NCBI RefSeq assembly: GCF_014642675.1
Contig: NZ_BMIS01000001.1
Coordinates: 310,001 to 374,000, forward strand
Direction: 5' to 3'
From: Nesterenkonia cremea
GTDB taxonomy: Bacteria; Actinomycetota; Actinomycetes; Actinomycetales; Micrococcaceae
DNA: 64,000 nt
The notes beneath the pieces were generated by a model, which had not been told where the DNA came from, searched no databases, and saw only the letters and a list, made by a program, of their open reading frames with translations. Each line of letters opens with the position of its first letter. The first letter of the stretch is position 1. Below, one piece after another: positions 43,038 to 53,800 of the stretch. Made by a program: the position numbers and the translations under genes.

Positions 43038-44063
43038 ATGGCTCATGCTTCCGCCGTCTGCTGGTCAGGCAGAGATGATGGTCCCGGGGCAGAGCACGCA
43101 CGCTGGCACTCGGTGGTCCGCCCCCGGGCCGTGGATTCTGGGTCGTTGGGCTCAGGGTCGCCCCAGAACTCTGAGGGTGGGGGTGGAGGTGTCCACCTGC
43201 TGGGGTTCGGCACTGACGAGGGGGTGCGCCGCAACGGCGGGCGGACTGGAGCGGCTCAGGGTCCCGCGGCGCTGCGGCGGGTCATGGCGAACGGTGCAGT
43301 TCATGGCGTTCTGGGATCGGGTGCGCATGAGGTCATCGATCACGGTGATGTGTTGGTCGAGGCCGGTGCTCTCGAGCCCGCGCAGGAAGCCGCCGGATGC
43401 GCCGTCGCCGCTGCGCTCGACGCAGCTGCCGGAGGACTGGCCATCGTCCTCGGTGGGGGTCATGAGGTGGCCTGGTCCTCTTACTTGGGGCTGCGTGCCT
43501 CGCACCTGCTGAGCGACCCCTCTGAGCCCGTCCGTTGGGGGGTGCTGAATCTGGATGCGCACTTCGATCTGCGCAGTGAAGACCGTGCCACTTCTGGAAC
43601 CCCGTTCCTCCAGATGGCGGAGGCTGAGCGGGACGACCTCCGAGGTCCGCTGAACTATGCGGTGCTGGGCATAGCCGAACCTTCGAACACCTCCGCCCTG
43701 TTCGCCAGGGCCCGAGATCTCGGGGTGCGGTGGATGACAGATGTGGAGTGCGCGGAGGCCGGGCCCGCGGGGGTGCGCCGTTTCGTGGAGGAGTTCTCCG
43801 CCGGACTGGATGTCCTCTACCTGACAGTGGATCTTGATGTGCTGCCGGCTGCGGTCGCACCGGGGGTCTCTGCCCCGGCAGCGCTCGGTGTGGACCCTGC
43901 GTCGGTGCTGGCCGCCGTGAGAGCCGCCGCCTCCAGCGGGAAGCTGCGGCTCATGGATGTGGTGGAGCTGAACCCCGCGTTGGATGCCGATCTGCGGACA
44001 GCGAGAACCGGCGCCCGGATCATCGATGAGGCGGTTCGTACAATGTATGACATTCACACCTGA
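43038..44063 (+). CDS. hutG: Formimidoylglutamase
   Basis: This 341-aa arginase-fold, manganese-dependent hydrolase cleaves formimidoyl-glutamate to glutamate and formamide, the last Hut step in this version of the pathway. From the ATG at 43038 after GGGAGG. Metal-binding motifs are VLGGGHEVAWSSYLG, LNLDAHFDLR and TVDLDVLPA, in the right order and spacing. It is divergent from hutUIH and followed 14 bp later by the IclR regulator, with which it should be co-transcribed. Confidence 0.93.
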   Translation: MAHASAVCWSGRDDGPGAEHARWHSVVRPRAVDSGSLGSGSPQNSEGGGGGVHLLGFGTDEGVRRNGGRTGAAQGPAALRRVMANGAVHGVLGSGAHEVIDHGDVLVEAGALEPAQEAAGCAVAAALDAAAGGLAIVLGGGHEVAWSSYLGLRASHLLSDPSEPVRWGVLNLDAHFDLRSEDRATSGTPFLQMAEAERDDLRGPLNYAVLGIAEPSNTSALFARARDLGVRWMTDVECAEAGPAGVRRFVEEFSAGLDVLYLTVDLDVLPAAVAPGVSAPAALGVDPASVLAAVRAAASSGKLRLMDVVELNPALDADLRTARTGARIIDEAVRTMYDIHT

Positions 44064-44076
44064 GGAGAGGGATCAT

Positions 44077-44727
44077 ATGCCGGAGAACTCCACGCGCACA
44101 GTCCAGCGGGCGCTGGCCCTTCTGGCTGCCGTGTGCGAGAGAGGAGATGCCAGCTTGGCGGAGGCATCCCGCGACTGCGACCTCTCCTCCAGCACGGCAT
44201 TCCGGCTGATGCGGACCCTTGAGTCCTCGGGGTTTCTGGCGCGGTCCTCCGACCATACCTTCCGGCCCGGCCCCTGGCTCATCCGGCTGGGAGCTCAGGC
44301 GTTCAGCCAGGACATGTTGGTGCCTCTCAGCCGGGGGCCGATGGAATCCGTGGTGGAGGCGACCGGAGAGTCCGTGTGTCTCTCGGTGCCCGGCGTCGGA
44401 GACACTGCGATGTATGTCGCGATCGTCGAAGGCACCTACTCGGTCCGCCACACCAACTGGGTGGGGCGGACCATCCCGTTGAAAGGGTCCGCGGCTGGTG
44501 AGGTGCTGCGCGGCGGCATCCCGGAAGCCGGTTATGTGGTGCTTGAGAACACGGTCGAGGAGGATGTCACCGCCATCTGTGCCCCGGTCTGCGTCGGCGG
44601 CGAGGTGCCTGCCGCCATGAGCACCCTGGTGCCGAGCTACCGTCTGGACGAGCGTCGGCGACAGGTGTGCGGTGCAGCGCTGGTGGCCGCCGCCTCCGAG
44701 GTCTCCCAAGCCTTGGGGGCCGAGTGA
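44077..44727 (+). CDS. IclR-family transcriptional regulator of hut genes
   Basis: This 216-aa regulator starts at the ATG at 44077 (MPENSTRTVQRALALLAAVC) after GAGGAGAGGG. The winged helix-turn-helix (about 1-65) reads LAEASRDCDLSSSTAFRLMRTLESSGFL. The ligand-binding half (about 80-216) contains VGRTIPLKGSAAGEVL and AICAPVCVGGEVPAAMS, as in IclR proteins, though it is shorter than the usual 250 aa. Its place behind hutG makes control of the hut genes the most likely job. Confidence 0.88.
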   Translation: MPENSTRTVQRALALLAAVCERGDASLAEASRDCDLSSSTAFRLMRTLESSGFLARSSDHTFRPGPWLIRLGAQAFSQDMLVPLSRGPMESVVEATGESVCLSVPGVGDTAMYVAIVEGTYSVRHTNWVGRTIPLKGSAAGEVLRGGIPEAGYVVLENTVEEDVTAICAPVCVGGEVPAAMSTLVPSYRLDERRRQVCGAALVAAASEVSQALGAE

Positions 44728-44887
44728 TCCTGCATCAGCCCCGACCTCGTCCTCGCCGACTCATCACCTGCTGGTGCAGCGACTCCTGGAATCCGTCCCA
44801 TCTCTTGCGACAGAACCTCGGAACTGAGCCCAGTACAGATCACCCCCTGGCCCACCCCAGGAATCGCGAAAGAGCACCCCTGCGCTT

Positions 44888-45655
44888 CTAACGCGCAGGA
44901 AGTCCCCACGCAGCTCTGACATCCACGATGTCTCCAAGGACGCGCGCCGCCATCGCAGCGGCGTAACCGGGAGGGGACGGAATCAGGCAGCACCAGAGAC
45001 CGTGAACATCGGAGTCCGGTGTTTCCTTCACAGGTCGCCAGCGAAGGGTCGTGGAGCTGTTGGCGCTGTGCCAAAGCGTGGTGGCTTCAGTGCCTCCCAG
45101 CAGGAGCTGCGCTGGAGGCAGGGTAAGGCCTACTCCTGCAGCCTTCAGAACTGCCTCCTTGAGCACCCAATACTCGATTTTCTTCTGGTCGGCCTGTTCA
45201 CCGTGCGTAGGACTGAAAATTCGCCGTTCGGTGGGATGCAGCGCATACTCATCGAAGCCTGCGCAAACCTGTTCAGGGATGGCCTCTAGGTCGACTCCTA
45301 CGTGATGCCGGTGTTCTGCAGCAGCAGCAAGCACGTGTCGAGCTGAACTCGAACTGCTCAGACTCACGCCGTCCAGTTCAGGGCGCCCGTGAGGGCCCCC
45401 GCACTGTCGACAACTGTGTTGGATATCCAGCTGCGCCGCATCTTTCAAGTTCCTGCCGGTTCGATGGGTCGCGATCAGTCGCAGCGCTGCGCGCGCGCTG
45501 AGCGCGCGCAACCGATCTGCGGGGTTTCGCTTACGCAGAGAATTCTCGTGATCCTCTCGCGCGACGGCGTCTTCGATATGACGGAGCGCGCCGCCGGTCA
45601 GCTGAGGAAGCCGCGACTCCAGTTCAGAACTGGAGGTCAGCAGGGCCGAGATCAT
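44888..45655 (-). CDS. 4'-phosphopantetheinyl transferase (Sfp type)
   Basis: This 255-aa enzyme attaches the phosphopantetheine arm to carrier-protein serines. Magnesium and CoA motifs are present: VGVDLEAIPE near residue 117 and YWVLKEAVLKAAGVGL (W-x-x-K-E-A-x-x-K) near 165. The ATG at 45655 overlaps the stop of the exporter permease gene. As last gene of the NRPS operon it should activate the three T domains of the synthetase. Sequence between 44728 and 44887 shows nothing coding. Confidence 0.9.
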   Translation of the reverse strand: MISALLTSSSELESRLPQLTGGALRHIEDAVAREDHENSLRKRNPADRLRALSARAALRLIATHRTGRNLKDAAQLDIQHSCRQCGGPHGRPELDGVSLSSSSSARHVLAAAAEHRHHVGVDLEAIPEQVCAGFDEYALHPTERRIFSPTHGEQADQKKIEYWVLKEAVLKAAGVGLTLPPAQLLLGGTEATTLWHSANSSTTLRWRPVKETPDSDVHGLWCCLIPSPPGYAAAMAARVLGDIVDVRAAWGLPAR

Positions 45656-46449
45656 CGCTTGCTGATGCGCCGATACTGGCTCACCGCGATCGGCGCGAAG
45701 GCGGCGATGATCGCCAGACAGCACAGTATGGCGTAGAGCATCGCGTTCTCCGCAGGCCAGCCCCCGGCCTCTTGGAACTGCGCTGGGGCGCTGTTGCCGA
45801 AGCCCTGCCGGGAGGCGGTGGCGATGGCGGTGACCGGGTTCCATGCCGCGATCCCCTGCAACGGACCGGGCAGCGAGTCTGCTGAGACGAAGGCTCCGGA
45901 GATGAAACAGACTGGGAACAACCAGAGCAGCCCCAGGCTCTGAGCCACCTCCACGCTGCGCGCGGTCAGCGCGACGACAGCACCCACCCAGGCGATGGCA
46001 AAGGCGTAGAGCAGCAACAGCAGGAAGGTGAGGGTGACAGTGAGCGGATCCGTGGTGGCCCGCCACCCGATCGCCAGTCCACAGAGCACCAGCACCACCG
46101 TAGAGATCACGCTGGTGATCAGGTCAGACCAGGTACGGCCCAGCACCACTCCCACTCGTGACATCGGCAGCACCCGGAACCGGTCCACGATCCCATGGTG
46201 CAGGTCCTTGGCCAGGTAGACCGCGGTGAAGGAGGAGTTGAAGGTCAAAGTCTGCGCGAGCAGCCCTCCGATGAGGAACTCCCGGTACTCCGCGCCGCCC
46301 AGGGCGCCTCCGAAGACGAAAGCCATGATCAGCACGAAGATGATCGGCTGGGCCACCCCGGTGACCAGGGCCCCGGGGGTCCGGCGGACGTTCGTGAAGT
46401 TCCTCTGCGCGATGATGCCGCCATCCCGTACTGCGGTGAGCACACTCAT
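45652..46449 (-). CDS. ABC-2 type transporter permease (DrrB-like)
   Basis: This 265-aa permease with six hydrophobic segments is of the DrrB/ABC-2 type. The ABC-2 signature region LGLLWLFPVCFISGAFVSADSLPGPLQGIAAWNPVT near residue 190 is characteristic. It follows the ATPase gene with a 4-bp overlap and overlaps the phosphopantetheinyl transferase start. Role: export of the NRPS product, or self-protection. Confidence 0.9.
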   Translation of the reverse strand: MSVLTAVRDGGIIAQRNFTNVRRTPGALVTGVAQPIIFVLIMAFVFGGALGGAEYREFLIGGLLAQTLTFNSSFTAVYLAKDLHHGIVDRFRVLPMSRVGVVLGRTWSDLITSVISTVVLVLCGLAIGWRATTDPLTVTLTFLLLLLYAFAIAWVGAVVALTARSVEVAQSLGLLWLFPVCFISGAFVSADSLPGPLQGIAAWNPVTAIATASRQGFGNSAPAQFQEAGGWPAENAMLYAILCCLAIIAAFAPIAVSQYRRISKR

Positions 46450-47456
46450 GGGCGGGCCTCCTCTCGGGCCGGTGCATCGAAGTGCTGGGTGGAGGGGCCG
46501 GTCGCTGAGCCCTCGACGGCACGTACCCCGGCCGGACGCTGGGTGATCTTCAGGAAGACGTCGTCCAGGGTGGGCTGGCGCAGGGAGGCTTCCACGACCT
46601 CGATCTGTGCCTCGGCCAGCGCGTTGAGCGCCGCCTGCAGGCTCTCCTGGCGACGCGGCGCGGTTGCGCTGAGGCGCAGTGACAGATCATCCGCAGTCAC
46701 CTCCAGGCCGATGCGACTCAGTGCGGCGCGCGCCGCGGGGACTGCGTCGCTGAGCTCGAAGGCCAGGTCGATGTGGGAACCACCAGCCTGGGCCTTCAGC
46801 GCCGCCGGGGTGCCCTCGGCCACGATTCGCCCACCGTCGATCACCGCGATCGAGTCGGCGAGCTCATCCGCTTCCTCGAGGTACTGAGTGGTCAGCAGTA
46901 CGGCGGTGCCGTCCTCGGCGAGGGCAGAGATGGCATCCCAGGTGTCGCGTCGGCCACGGGGGTCAAGCCCAGTGGTCGGCTCGTCGAGGATCACCACCGG
47001 TGGGCGGGCTACCAAAGCCCCCGCCAGATCCAATCGGCGGCGCATTCCACCCGAGTAGGAGCCGGCCCGCTGTCCCATGGGCACGCCGTCGAGCCGGAAG
47101 TGCTCCAGCAGCTCCTGCGCACGGGCCTTCGCGGCTCGGCGCCGCATCCCGTAGAGCTGACCCACCAGCGTGAGGTTTTCGAGTCCGGTGAGCTTGTCAT
47201 CCACAGCCGCATACTGCCCGGAGACTCCGAGGCTGCGCCGGGCTGCGTCACCCTGCGTGCGCACGCTGTGTCCAGCGATGGACGCGTCACCGCCGTCGGG
47301 CTCCAGCAGCGTGGTCAGCACGCGCACCGTCGTTGTCTTACCTGCCCCGTTGGGGCCCAGCAATCCCTGAACGGTGCCGGCCGGGACCTCGAGGTTCACG
47401 CCGTCCAGCGCCTGGAAGGTGCCGAAGCTCTTGGTGATCGACTGGAGGGAGATCAA
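46446..47456 (-). CDS. ABC transporter ATP-binding protein (DrrA-like)
   Basis: This 336-aa ATPase most likely starts at TTG 47456 (MISLQSITKSFGTFQALDG), overlapping the mbtH stop as TTGA. Walker A is LLGPNGAGKTTTVRVL, the signature YSGGMRRRLDLAGALV, and Walker B VILDEPTTGLDPRGRR. The C-terminal extension with RQPTLDDVFLKITQR is typical of the DrrA (daunorubicin resistance) family. Together with the downstream permease it forms a likely export pump for the NRPS product. Confidence 0.9.
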   Translation of the reverse strand: MISLQSITKSFGTFQALDGVNLEVPAGTVQGLLGPNGAGKTTTVRVLTTLLEPDGGDASIAGHSVRTQGDAARRSLGVSGQYAAVDDKLTGLENLTLVGQLYGMRRRAAKARAQELLEHFRLDGVPMGQRAGSYSGGMRRRLDLAGALVARPPVVILDEPTTGLDPRGRRDTWDAISALAEDGTAVLLTTQYLEEADELADSIAVIDGGRIVAEGTPAALKAQAGGSHIDLAFELSDAVPAARAALSRIGLEVTADDLSLRLSATAPRRQESLQAALNALAEAQIEVVEASLRQPTLDDVFLKITQRPAGVRAVEGSATGPSTQHFDAPAREEARP

Positions 47457-47662
47457 GACACTGCCAGGTCGCGTTCGAATACCGGGGTGATGTCCTGCCA
47501 GTGCTGCTCGACGTAGTCGAGGCAGTCCTGCCGTGCGGCCGCGCCGAAGACGGCCACCCACCCGCTGGGGACATCGGCGAACTCTGGCCAGAGCGAATGC
47601 TGACCAAGTTCATTGATGACTACCCGGAACTGCACATCATCTCGGTCAAAAGGGTTGGTCAT
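47453..47662 (-). CDS. MbtH-like protein
   Basis: This 69-aa protein (MTNPFDRDDVQFRVVINELG) carries the MbtH signature N-E-x-G-Q-x-S-L-W-P-x-F-x-x-V-P-x-G-W as NELGQHSLWPEFADVPSGW, and DCLDYVEQHWQDI. MbtH proteins bind adenylation domains and are needed for their solubility and activity. It lies 147 bp after the NRPS stop and overlaps the exporter ATPase gene. Confidence 0.95.
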   Translation of the reverse strand: MTNPFDRDDVQFRVVINELGQHSLWPEFADVPSGWVAVFGAAARQDCLDYVEQHWQDITPVFERDLAVS

Positions 47663-47809
47663 CGGTGTACTCCTGAGTCGGCTTCTCTCTACTGGCCGCA
47701 CTGGTTCTCGCGGCGTCGTGAGTAGTTCGTAACCTGTCCGTGATCAGATGGTCGCCTTCTGCAATTTTTGAGGACCTGCCCCGGACAGGCCACGGAGTCC
47801 CGTCGCGGA

Positions 47810-50800
47810 TCACCTCTCGGGCAGCACTGCTGCAAGGGCGTGGACCCCAGCGGGTTCCACAATCCGCTCGTGAGGCAGCTCGGCCTGTTCCACGATGATC
47901 TCCCCGGTGACATGCGGGGTCCAGGCGCTGGGCCCCGGACGGTCCGCCGGCACATCCGTGGTGGCCTGCACCAGGTGGAGATCGCCGCGGTAGACCGGGA
48001 TCGGGCTGCGATCGAAGAGCGTCCCGATGGTGCGGAAACGTGTGGCGCTGCGCCGCATGGTCTCCTCCGGCACCGAGGCCAGCGGACTTCCGGCCTCGCG
48101 CAGGAGAGAGCGGGCGCGGCCGGCCGAGAGTCGACCCTGCGCCGGAGCGGGGACACCCTGGGCACCGAGGAACGCGCGCCAGAGGCTCTGCTCATCGGTG
48201 ATCCCGGCCATCGACTCCTCCACCGGGTAAGCATCGAGCACCGCGAGGGTGCCCACCTCGTGACCTCGCTCCTGCAGCGCGGCCGCGATGGCGTGAGCCA
48301 GCCGACCTCCGAAGGACCAACCCACCAGGTGGAAGGGGCCCTCCGGCTGCTCGCTGAGGATCACATCCACGTATTGCACGATCAGCTCCTGCATCGTGGC
48401 AGGCTCCGTGGGCACGGGTTCATCGGGGGCTATGCCTGGCATCTGCAGGCCGAGGATCGGTCGCGCAGTGTCCAGGTGGGTCACCAGCGAGGAGAAGGAC
48501 CAGCTCAAGCCGCTGCCAGGGTGCACGGCGAAGAGCGGGTTGCCAGTCCCCTCCCGGCGCAGCGGAAGCACTGCTCGCAGGCTCTCGGCGACGTCGGCTG
48601 CGCCGGACTCCACCAGAGCGGCGAGTCCCTGCACCGTGGGTGCCTGGAAGATCGCCTGCACCGGCAGGTCCGCGCTCAGGGCGGTGTTGATCGCCGAGAT
48701 GACCGGCTGGGCCAGGAACGAATGGCCGCCGAGATCGAAGAAGGAGTCTTCCGCGGTGACCTCTGCTGCGCCCAGCACCTCCGAGAACGCGTCCGCCACG
48801 GCCTGCTCGGCAGGGGTCCTAGGGGCGCGGCCCTCGAGACCGGCCGTCGAGGACTCAGGTGTCGGCAGGGCACGGTCGTCGACCTTGCCGTTGGGAGTCA
48901 GCGGGATCTCACCCAGGAGGCTGACCGCCGCCGGGACCATGTATCCCGGAAGCACAGAGCGCAGCCGAGGCATCAACGCAGACGGCAGCTCCGACTGCTC
49001 CGGCTGGGGCGCCGACGTCGGCGAGGCGTCCAGTGTTCCCACGGCGTCCAGGGTCACCCAGGCCAGCAGCTCGGTCCCGCGCTCCAGGGCGCGCGGACGT
49101 ACCACGGCCTGCGAGATCTCAGACATGCCACGCAGCACAGACTCCACCTCAGCAGGTTCCACGCGATAGCCGCGGATCTTCACCTGAGTATCGGCACGCC
49201 CCAGGGACCGCACACGAGGCCGCTGTTCCTCCGGGCCGGATTCGACGACGACGAGGTCCCCGGTCCGGTACATCCGCCCGCCCACGGCGGAGAACGGATC
49301 CGCGACGAAGCGGCTGGCAGTCTCGGCGGACCTGCCGCGGTAGCCGTCGGCCAACTGAGCCCCGGCGAGCCAGAGCTCGCCCACCGACCCATCCGGGACC
49401 GGACGCAGCCGCTCATCGAGCACGTAGGCCGCCGTGGCAGTGGTGGGGAAGCCCAGATCAGGCCGCACGTCGTCTGAGACTTGGGCGATCAGGGAATCCA
49501 CCCCCACCTCGGTGGGCCCATAGAGGTTCCAGGAGGTGGTGGTGCTGCGCTCTCGCAACCATCCCCAGAGGTCAGGATCCACCGGCTCGCCACCCAGCAG
49601 CAGCACGAAGGGGTCCTCCGGGCTGCTCGCGTCGAGGCGGTCTCCCAGTCCGGCGTGCGCTGTCAGGGCGCTGACATAGCTCGGCGTGGTCTCCCAGGCG
49701 GTGATCCGGTGCTCTTGGAAGTAGCCGACCAGAGCCTGCGGGTCCCGGCGGGTGGTGTCCTCGATCAGGTGTACCTGGTGTCCGGCGGCCAGCCAGAGGA
49801 TCGGGTCCATGGCGGCGTCGAAGCCCACCCCCGTGGTGTGGGCCAGACGCTTGGGCTGTTCCTGCGCTGCGGGCATCAACGTTGCCCGGTGCGACGCCAG
49901 CAGGTGGTCCAGTGCCCGGTGCGGCACCTGGACGCCCTTCGGCGTCCCGGTGGTGCCCGAGGTGAAGACCAGATATGCCGCGTCCTCGGGGCGCGCCGGG
50001 TCAGGGCGCGGATCCTGGCCGGGGGCCGGGTCCCCGACTGGGGCGTCCGGGCTGAACAGGGAGGCCACCCCGAGCAGCTCTGCGCCGTTGAGGTCGGCCT
50101 GGTCTGCGGCATCGCGCGCCAGTTCGGATGAGCTCTTCAGCGGCCCGGTGGCCGCGGCCTCCTCCCCGTGCAGCACCAGCCGAGGTGCTGCCGCGGTGAG
50201 CATCGCCGCGACCCTGGACTCCGGCAGGGTGGTGTCGACCGGCATCGCGACCGCGCCGGCCCGCCAGCTGCCGAGCAGGGCTGCCACAGTGTCAAGGGAG
50301 CGTGGCAGGCACAGCGCCACCACGTCTCCTGGCTGGACCCCGTGCGCCGCGAGTCCTGCAGCGATCGTCCGGGTGCGAGTCTCGAGCTCGCGGAAGCTCA
50401 GGCTGGCCCCGGCGGCGACCAGCGCGGTGGCATCCGGCGCTCGGCGCACGCTCTCCGCGAGGGACTGCAGCACTGTGGCTGGACGGTCTTCTGGCTGCGA
50501 GGCGGCCGGCCAGGGCGTCAGATCAGACGCGGTTCCGGCCAGCTCTGCGTCCAGCAGCGGCCGGTCCGGGGCCTGCCCGACATCCTCCAGGAACTGCATC
50601 CAGTTCTGGATGAGGGCTTGGGCGGTACGTTCGGAGAAGAGCGCCGCATTGAACTCCAGCACCCCGTCCACATCAGCATCTTGGCCAGCCCGGGGACGCA
50701 GCGTGAAGGAGAGGTCCACCTTGGCGCTGCCGGTGGTCCCGGGGTCCAGTGGGGTGGCCGTGACATTGGGAAGGTCCAGACTGAGTTCTGTGGGCTGCTC

Positions 50801-53800
50801 CACCGAGAGCATGGTCTGGAAAAGCGGGTGGCGGCCGAGTCGGCGCTCCGGGCGCACCCGTTCCACGATCTGCTCGAAGGGGACGTGTTCGTCCTCCAGC
50901 GCGGCGAGGGTCTGCTGGCGGGCCAGTGACACCGCGTCGGCGAAGCTCAGCGACTCCTCGGAGAGGTCCAGACGCAGCGGCAGGGTGTTCACGAAGAACC
51001 CGATCAGCTCCTCGACATCCGGGTCGGTGCGACCCGCCGAGGGGGAACCGATGACCACGTCCTCCCCGGCGCCGATGCGGCGCAGGTACCCGGCCAGCCC
51101 GGCGAGCCAGCCGTGGAAGCTGCTGGCGGACTGCGCGGTGGCAGCGGCGGTGACCTTTCCGGCGAGCTCGGCCGGGATGCTGAATCGCAGCTGCCCGGCC
51201 GGCTGGCTCGCGCTGTGCGCCCGCTGCCCGTCCTTCGGCAGCACCAGTTCGGTGGGCGCTGCATCGAGCCGGTCCACCCAGCGAAGCAGGGCCGGGTCCT
51301 CCTCGCCGCGTGCCTGCATCCACTCCCGCAGGTGAGCCTCGCGGCGCGCCACATCACCGAACTGCACGCTCAGCGGTCGGCGCAGGGCAGTGCCCCCGCA
51401 CACCCGGGCGGTGTAGGAGGCGGCGAGGTCGCGCACCAGCGGCGCCAGCGAGGCGCCGTCGGTGGCGATATGGTGCAGCACAAGCTCCAGACGCCAGGTC
51501 TGCTCTGCCTCTTCTGTTCCACCGTCTGCACTGGTCTGGTCTTCGAGGGCGACCAGCGCGGCGCGCAGCGGCTTCTCCTTGCTCAGGTCGAACCCGGCGG
51601 AGATGTCCAGCGGCTCATCACCGAGGGTCCCGGATCGGGGTTCATGCACGAGCTGCACCGGCCGCGCCTCGACGGTGCTCGCCGTGCCTGACCCAGACGG
51701 TGTGTCCGAGGCGGACGGTTCGGCGGGTCTCTGGGCGGGGAAGGTGGTGCGCAGCACCTCGTGGCGGGCCACCAGGTCATCGATCGCTTCGCCCATTGCG
51801 GCGGTGTCCAGCGCCCCCTGCAGCTCCACGTGGAGGACCACGTTGTAGTCAGCCGATGAGGGGTCCAGGTGGTTCAGGAACCAGAGCCGGGACTGCCCCG
51901 CAGTCAACGGCAGCTCCAGGCTGTCGGGGCGAGGGTGTTCCTGGACCCAGGTCTGCAACGAGCCGTCCATCGGCTCGGCAGGTGTCGAGGACGTGTGCTC
52001 GGCCTCCGTCCCCGCATCAGCGGCGGCTGTACCCGTCCCCATGCGCAGCAGCTGCGCCGGAGTTCCGGCCTCAAAGACTGCGCGCAGCGGGATCGAGAGT
52101 CCCAGCTGCTGCTCCAGTCGTCCTATCAGGGAGACGGCGAGCAGCGAGTGTCCACCGAGCGCGAAGAAGTCGTCGTGGGGCCCCACGCTCGGCATTCCGA
52201 GCACCTCGCTCATCACATCGCAGACGGCCCGCTCCCGCTTGGTCTCGGGCTGCCGCGCACCTGCAGAGACCTGAGGCTCCGGCAGGGCTGTGACGTCGAC
52301 CTTGCCGTGGGAGGTCAACGGGATCTCCTCGATCTCGAGGATCCTGGTGGGGATCATGTACTCCGGCAGCAGCCGGGACGCGGCGGACCTGAGGTCCTCC
52401 GGGCTGGGTGAACCGACCACCCAGGCGGCCAGCTGCGCGGTGTCCGCGCCGCCGGGGGTGATCACCCGAACGACGGCGGACTCCACGCCTTCGAGCGCGC
52501 TGAGCACGGATTCCACCTCTGCTACCTCGATTCGGTGCCCGCGGATCTTGACCTGGTCATCGTCGCGGCGCAGGAACTCCAAGGTGCCGTCCGGCCTGCG
52601 GCGGACCACGTCCCCGGTCCGGTACATCCGTCCGCCGGTGCTCCAGGGGTCGGCGACGAACGCCGACGCGGTCTCCGCGGGGCGTCCACGGTAGCCGTGT
52701 GCCTCCGAGATCCCGGAGAGGTAGAGGTCTCCCTCCACCCCCGGGGGCACCAGCGCCATCGAGGAGTCCAGCACTCGCGCCGTGAGGTTGTTGATCGGTC
52801 GACCGATATGCGGTTCGTCCCCCGTGATCGGGGCCAGCACGGAGTCCACGGTGAACTCGCTGGGGCCATAGAGATTCCAGCCCTGGAGTCGCGGCGAGTC
52901 TGCGACGGCGCGCCAGAGCGCGCCCGAGATGGCCTCGCCTCCCAGGGCCAGCGTGAGATCTCGATCCTGGGCCTCGAGGGCCTCCGGCAAGCCCAGGCTG
53001 AGGAGCTGCTGGGCGTAGGACGGGGTGGTCTCCACCACGTCTATCCCGGTCGCGGGGGTGCGGTCGGTGCTGCGGGTGCTCGGGGCGGGCTCGTCGGTTC
53101 CGGTGAGCAGTTCGAGGACGGCTTCGGCGTCGACGCGCTGTTCCTCCTGGGGGATCGACACCGTGGTGCCGGAGACCAGCCAGAGGATCGGGTCCCAGGC
53201 GGCGTCGAAGCCCAACCCGCTCAGGTGCAGCATCCTCGGCAGCGCCGGCGCGCTGCGCTCCTGGGCCGGGCCGATCAGCTGGTGCTGATGGTGGTCCAAC
53301 ACGTTGCGCAATGCGCTGTGCGGCACCTGCACGCCCTTCGGCGTGCCCGTGGTCCCAGAGGTGTGGACCAGGTACGCCGCGTCCGCAGGCTGCGGACACG
53401 GCGGCGTGGCGGCACTGGTGGGCCGCTTGAGGTCCTCAGCGTGGAGTCGCAGCAGCTCGGGGCGCTGCCGTAGCAGCTCCTCCTCCAGATCCTGGAAGTC
53501 TGCAGCCTCGGGCAGGATGGCGGCCCGCGGCGCGGCGCTTGTGGCGATCTGGCCGATCCTGCCCACCGGGTAGCTCAGGTCCACCGGGACCGCGATGGCG
53601 CCGGCGCGGAGGATTCCCAGCAGAGCGCTCAGGGCGTCGACGCTGCGCGGCAGAGCCAGCAGCACCGGCGCGCCGCGGCGGACCCCTGCCTGGCGCAGGT
53701 TCGCTGCGATGGTCTCCACCTGATCCATCAGCTCTGCGAAGCGCAGCTGATGATCTGCATCCTGCAGAGCCGGGGACTCCGGGTGCTGGGCGGCGGTGTG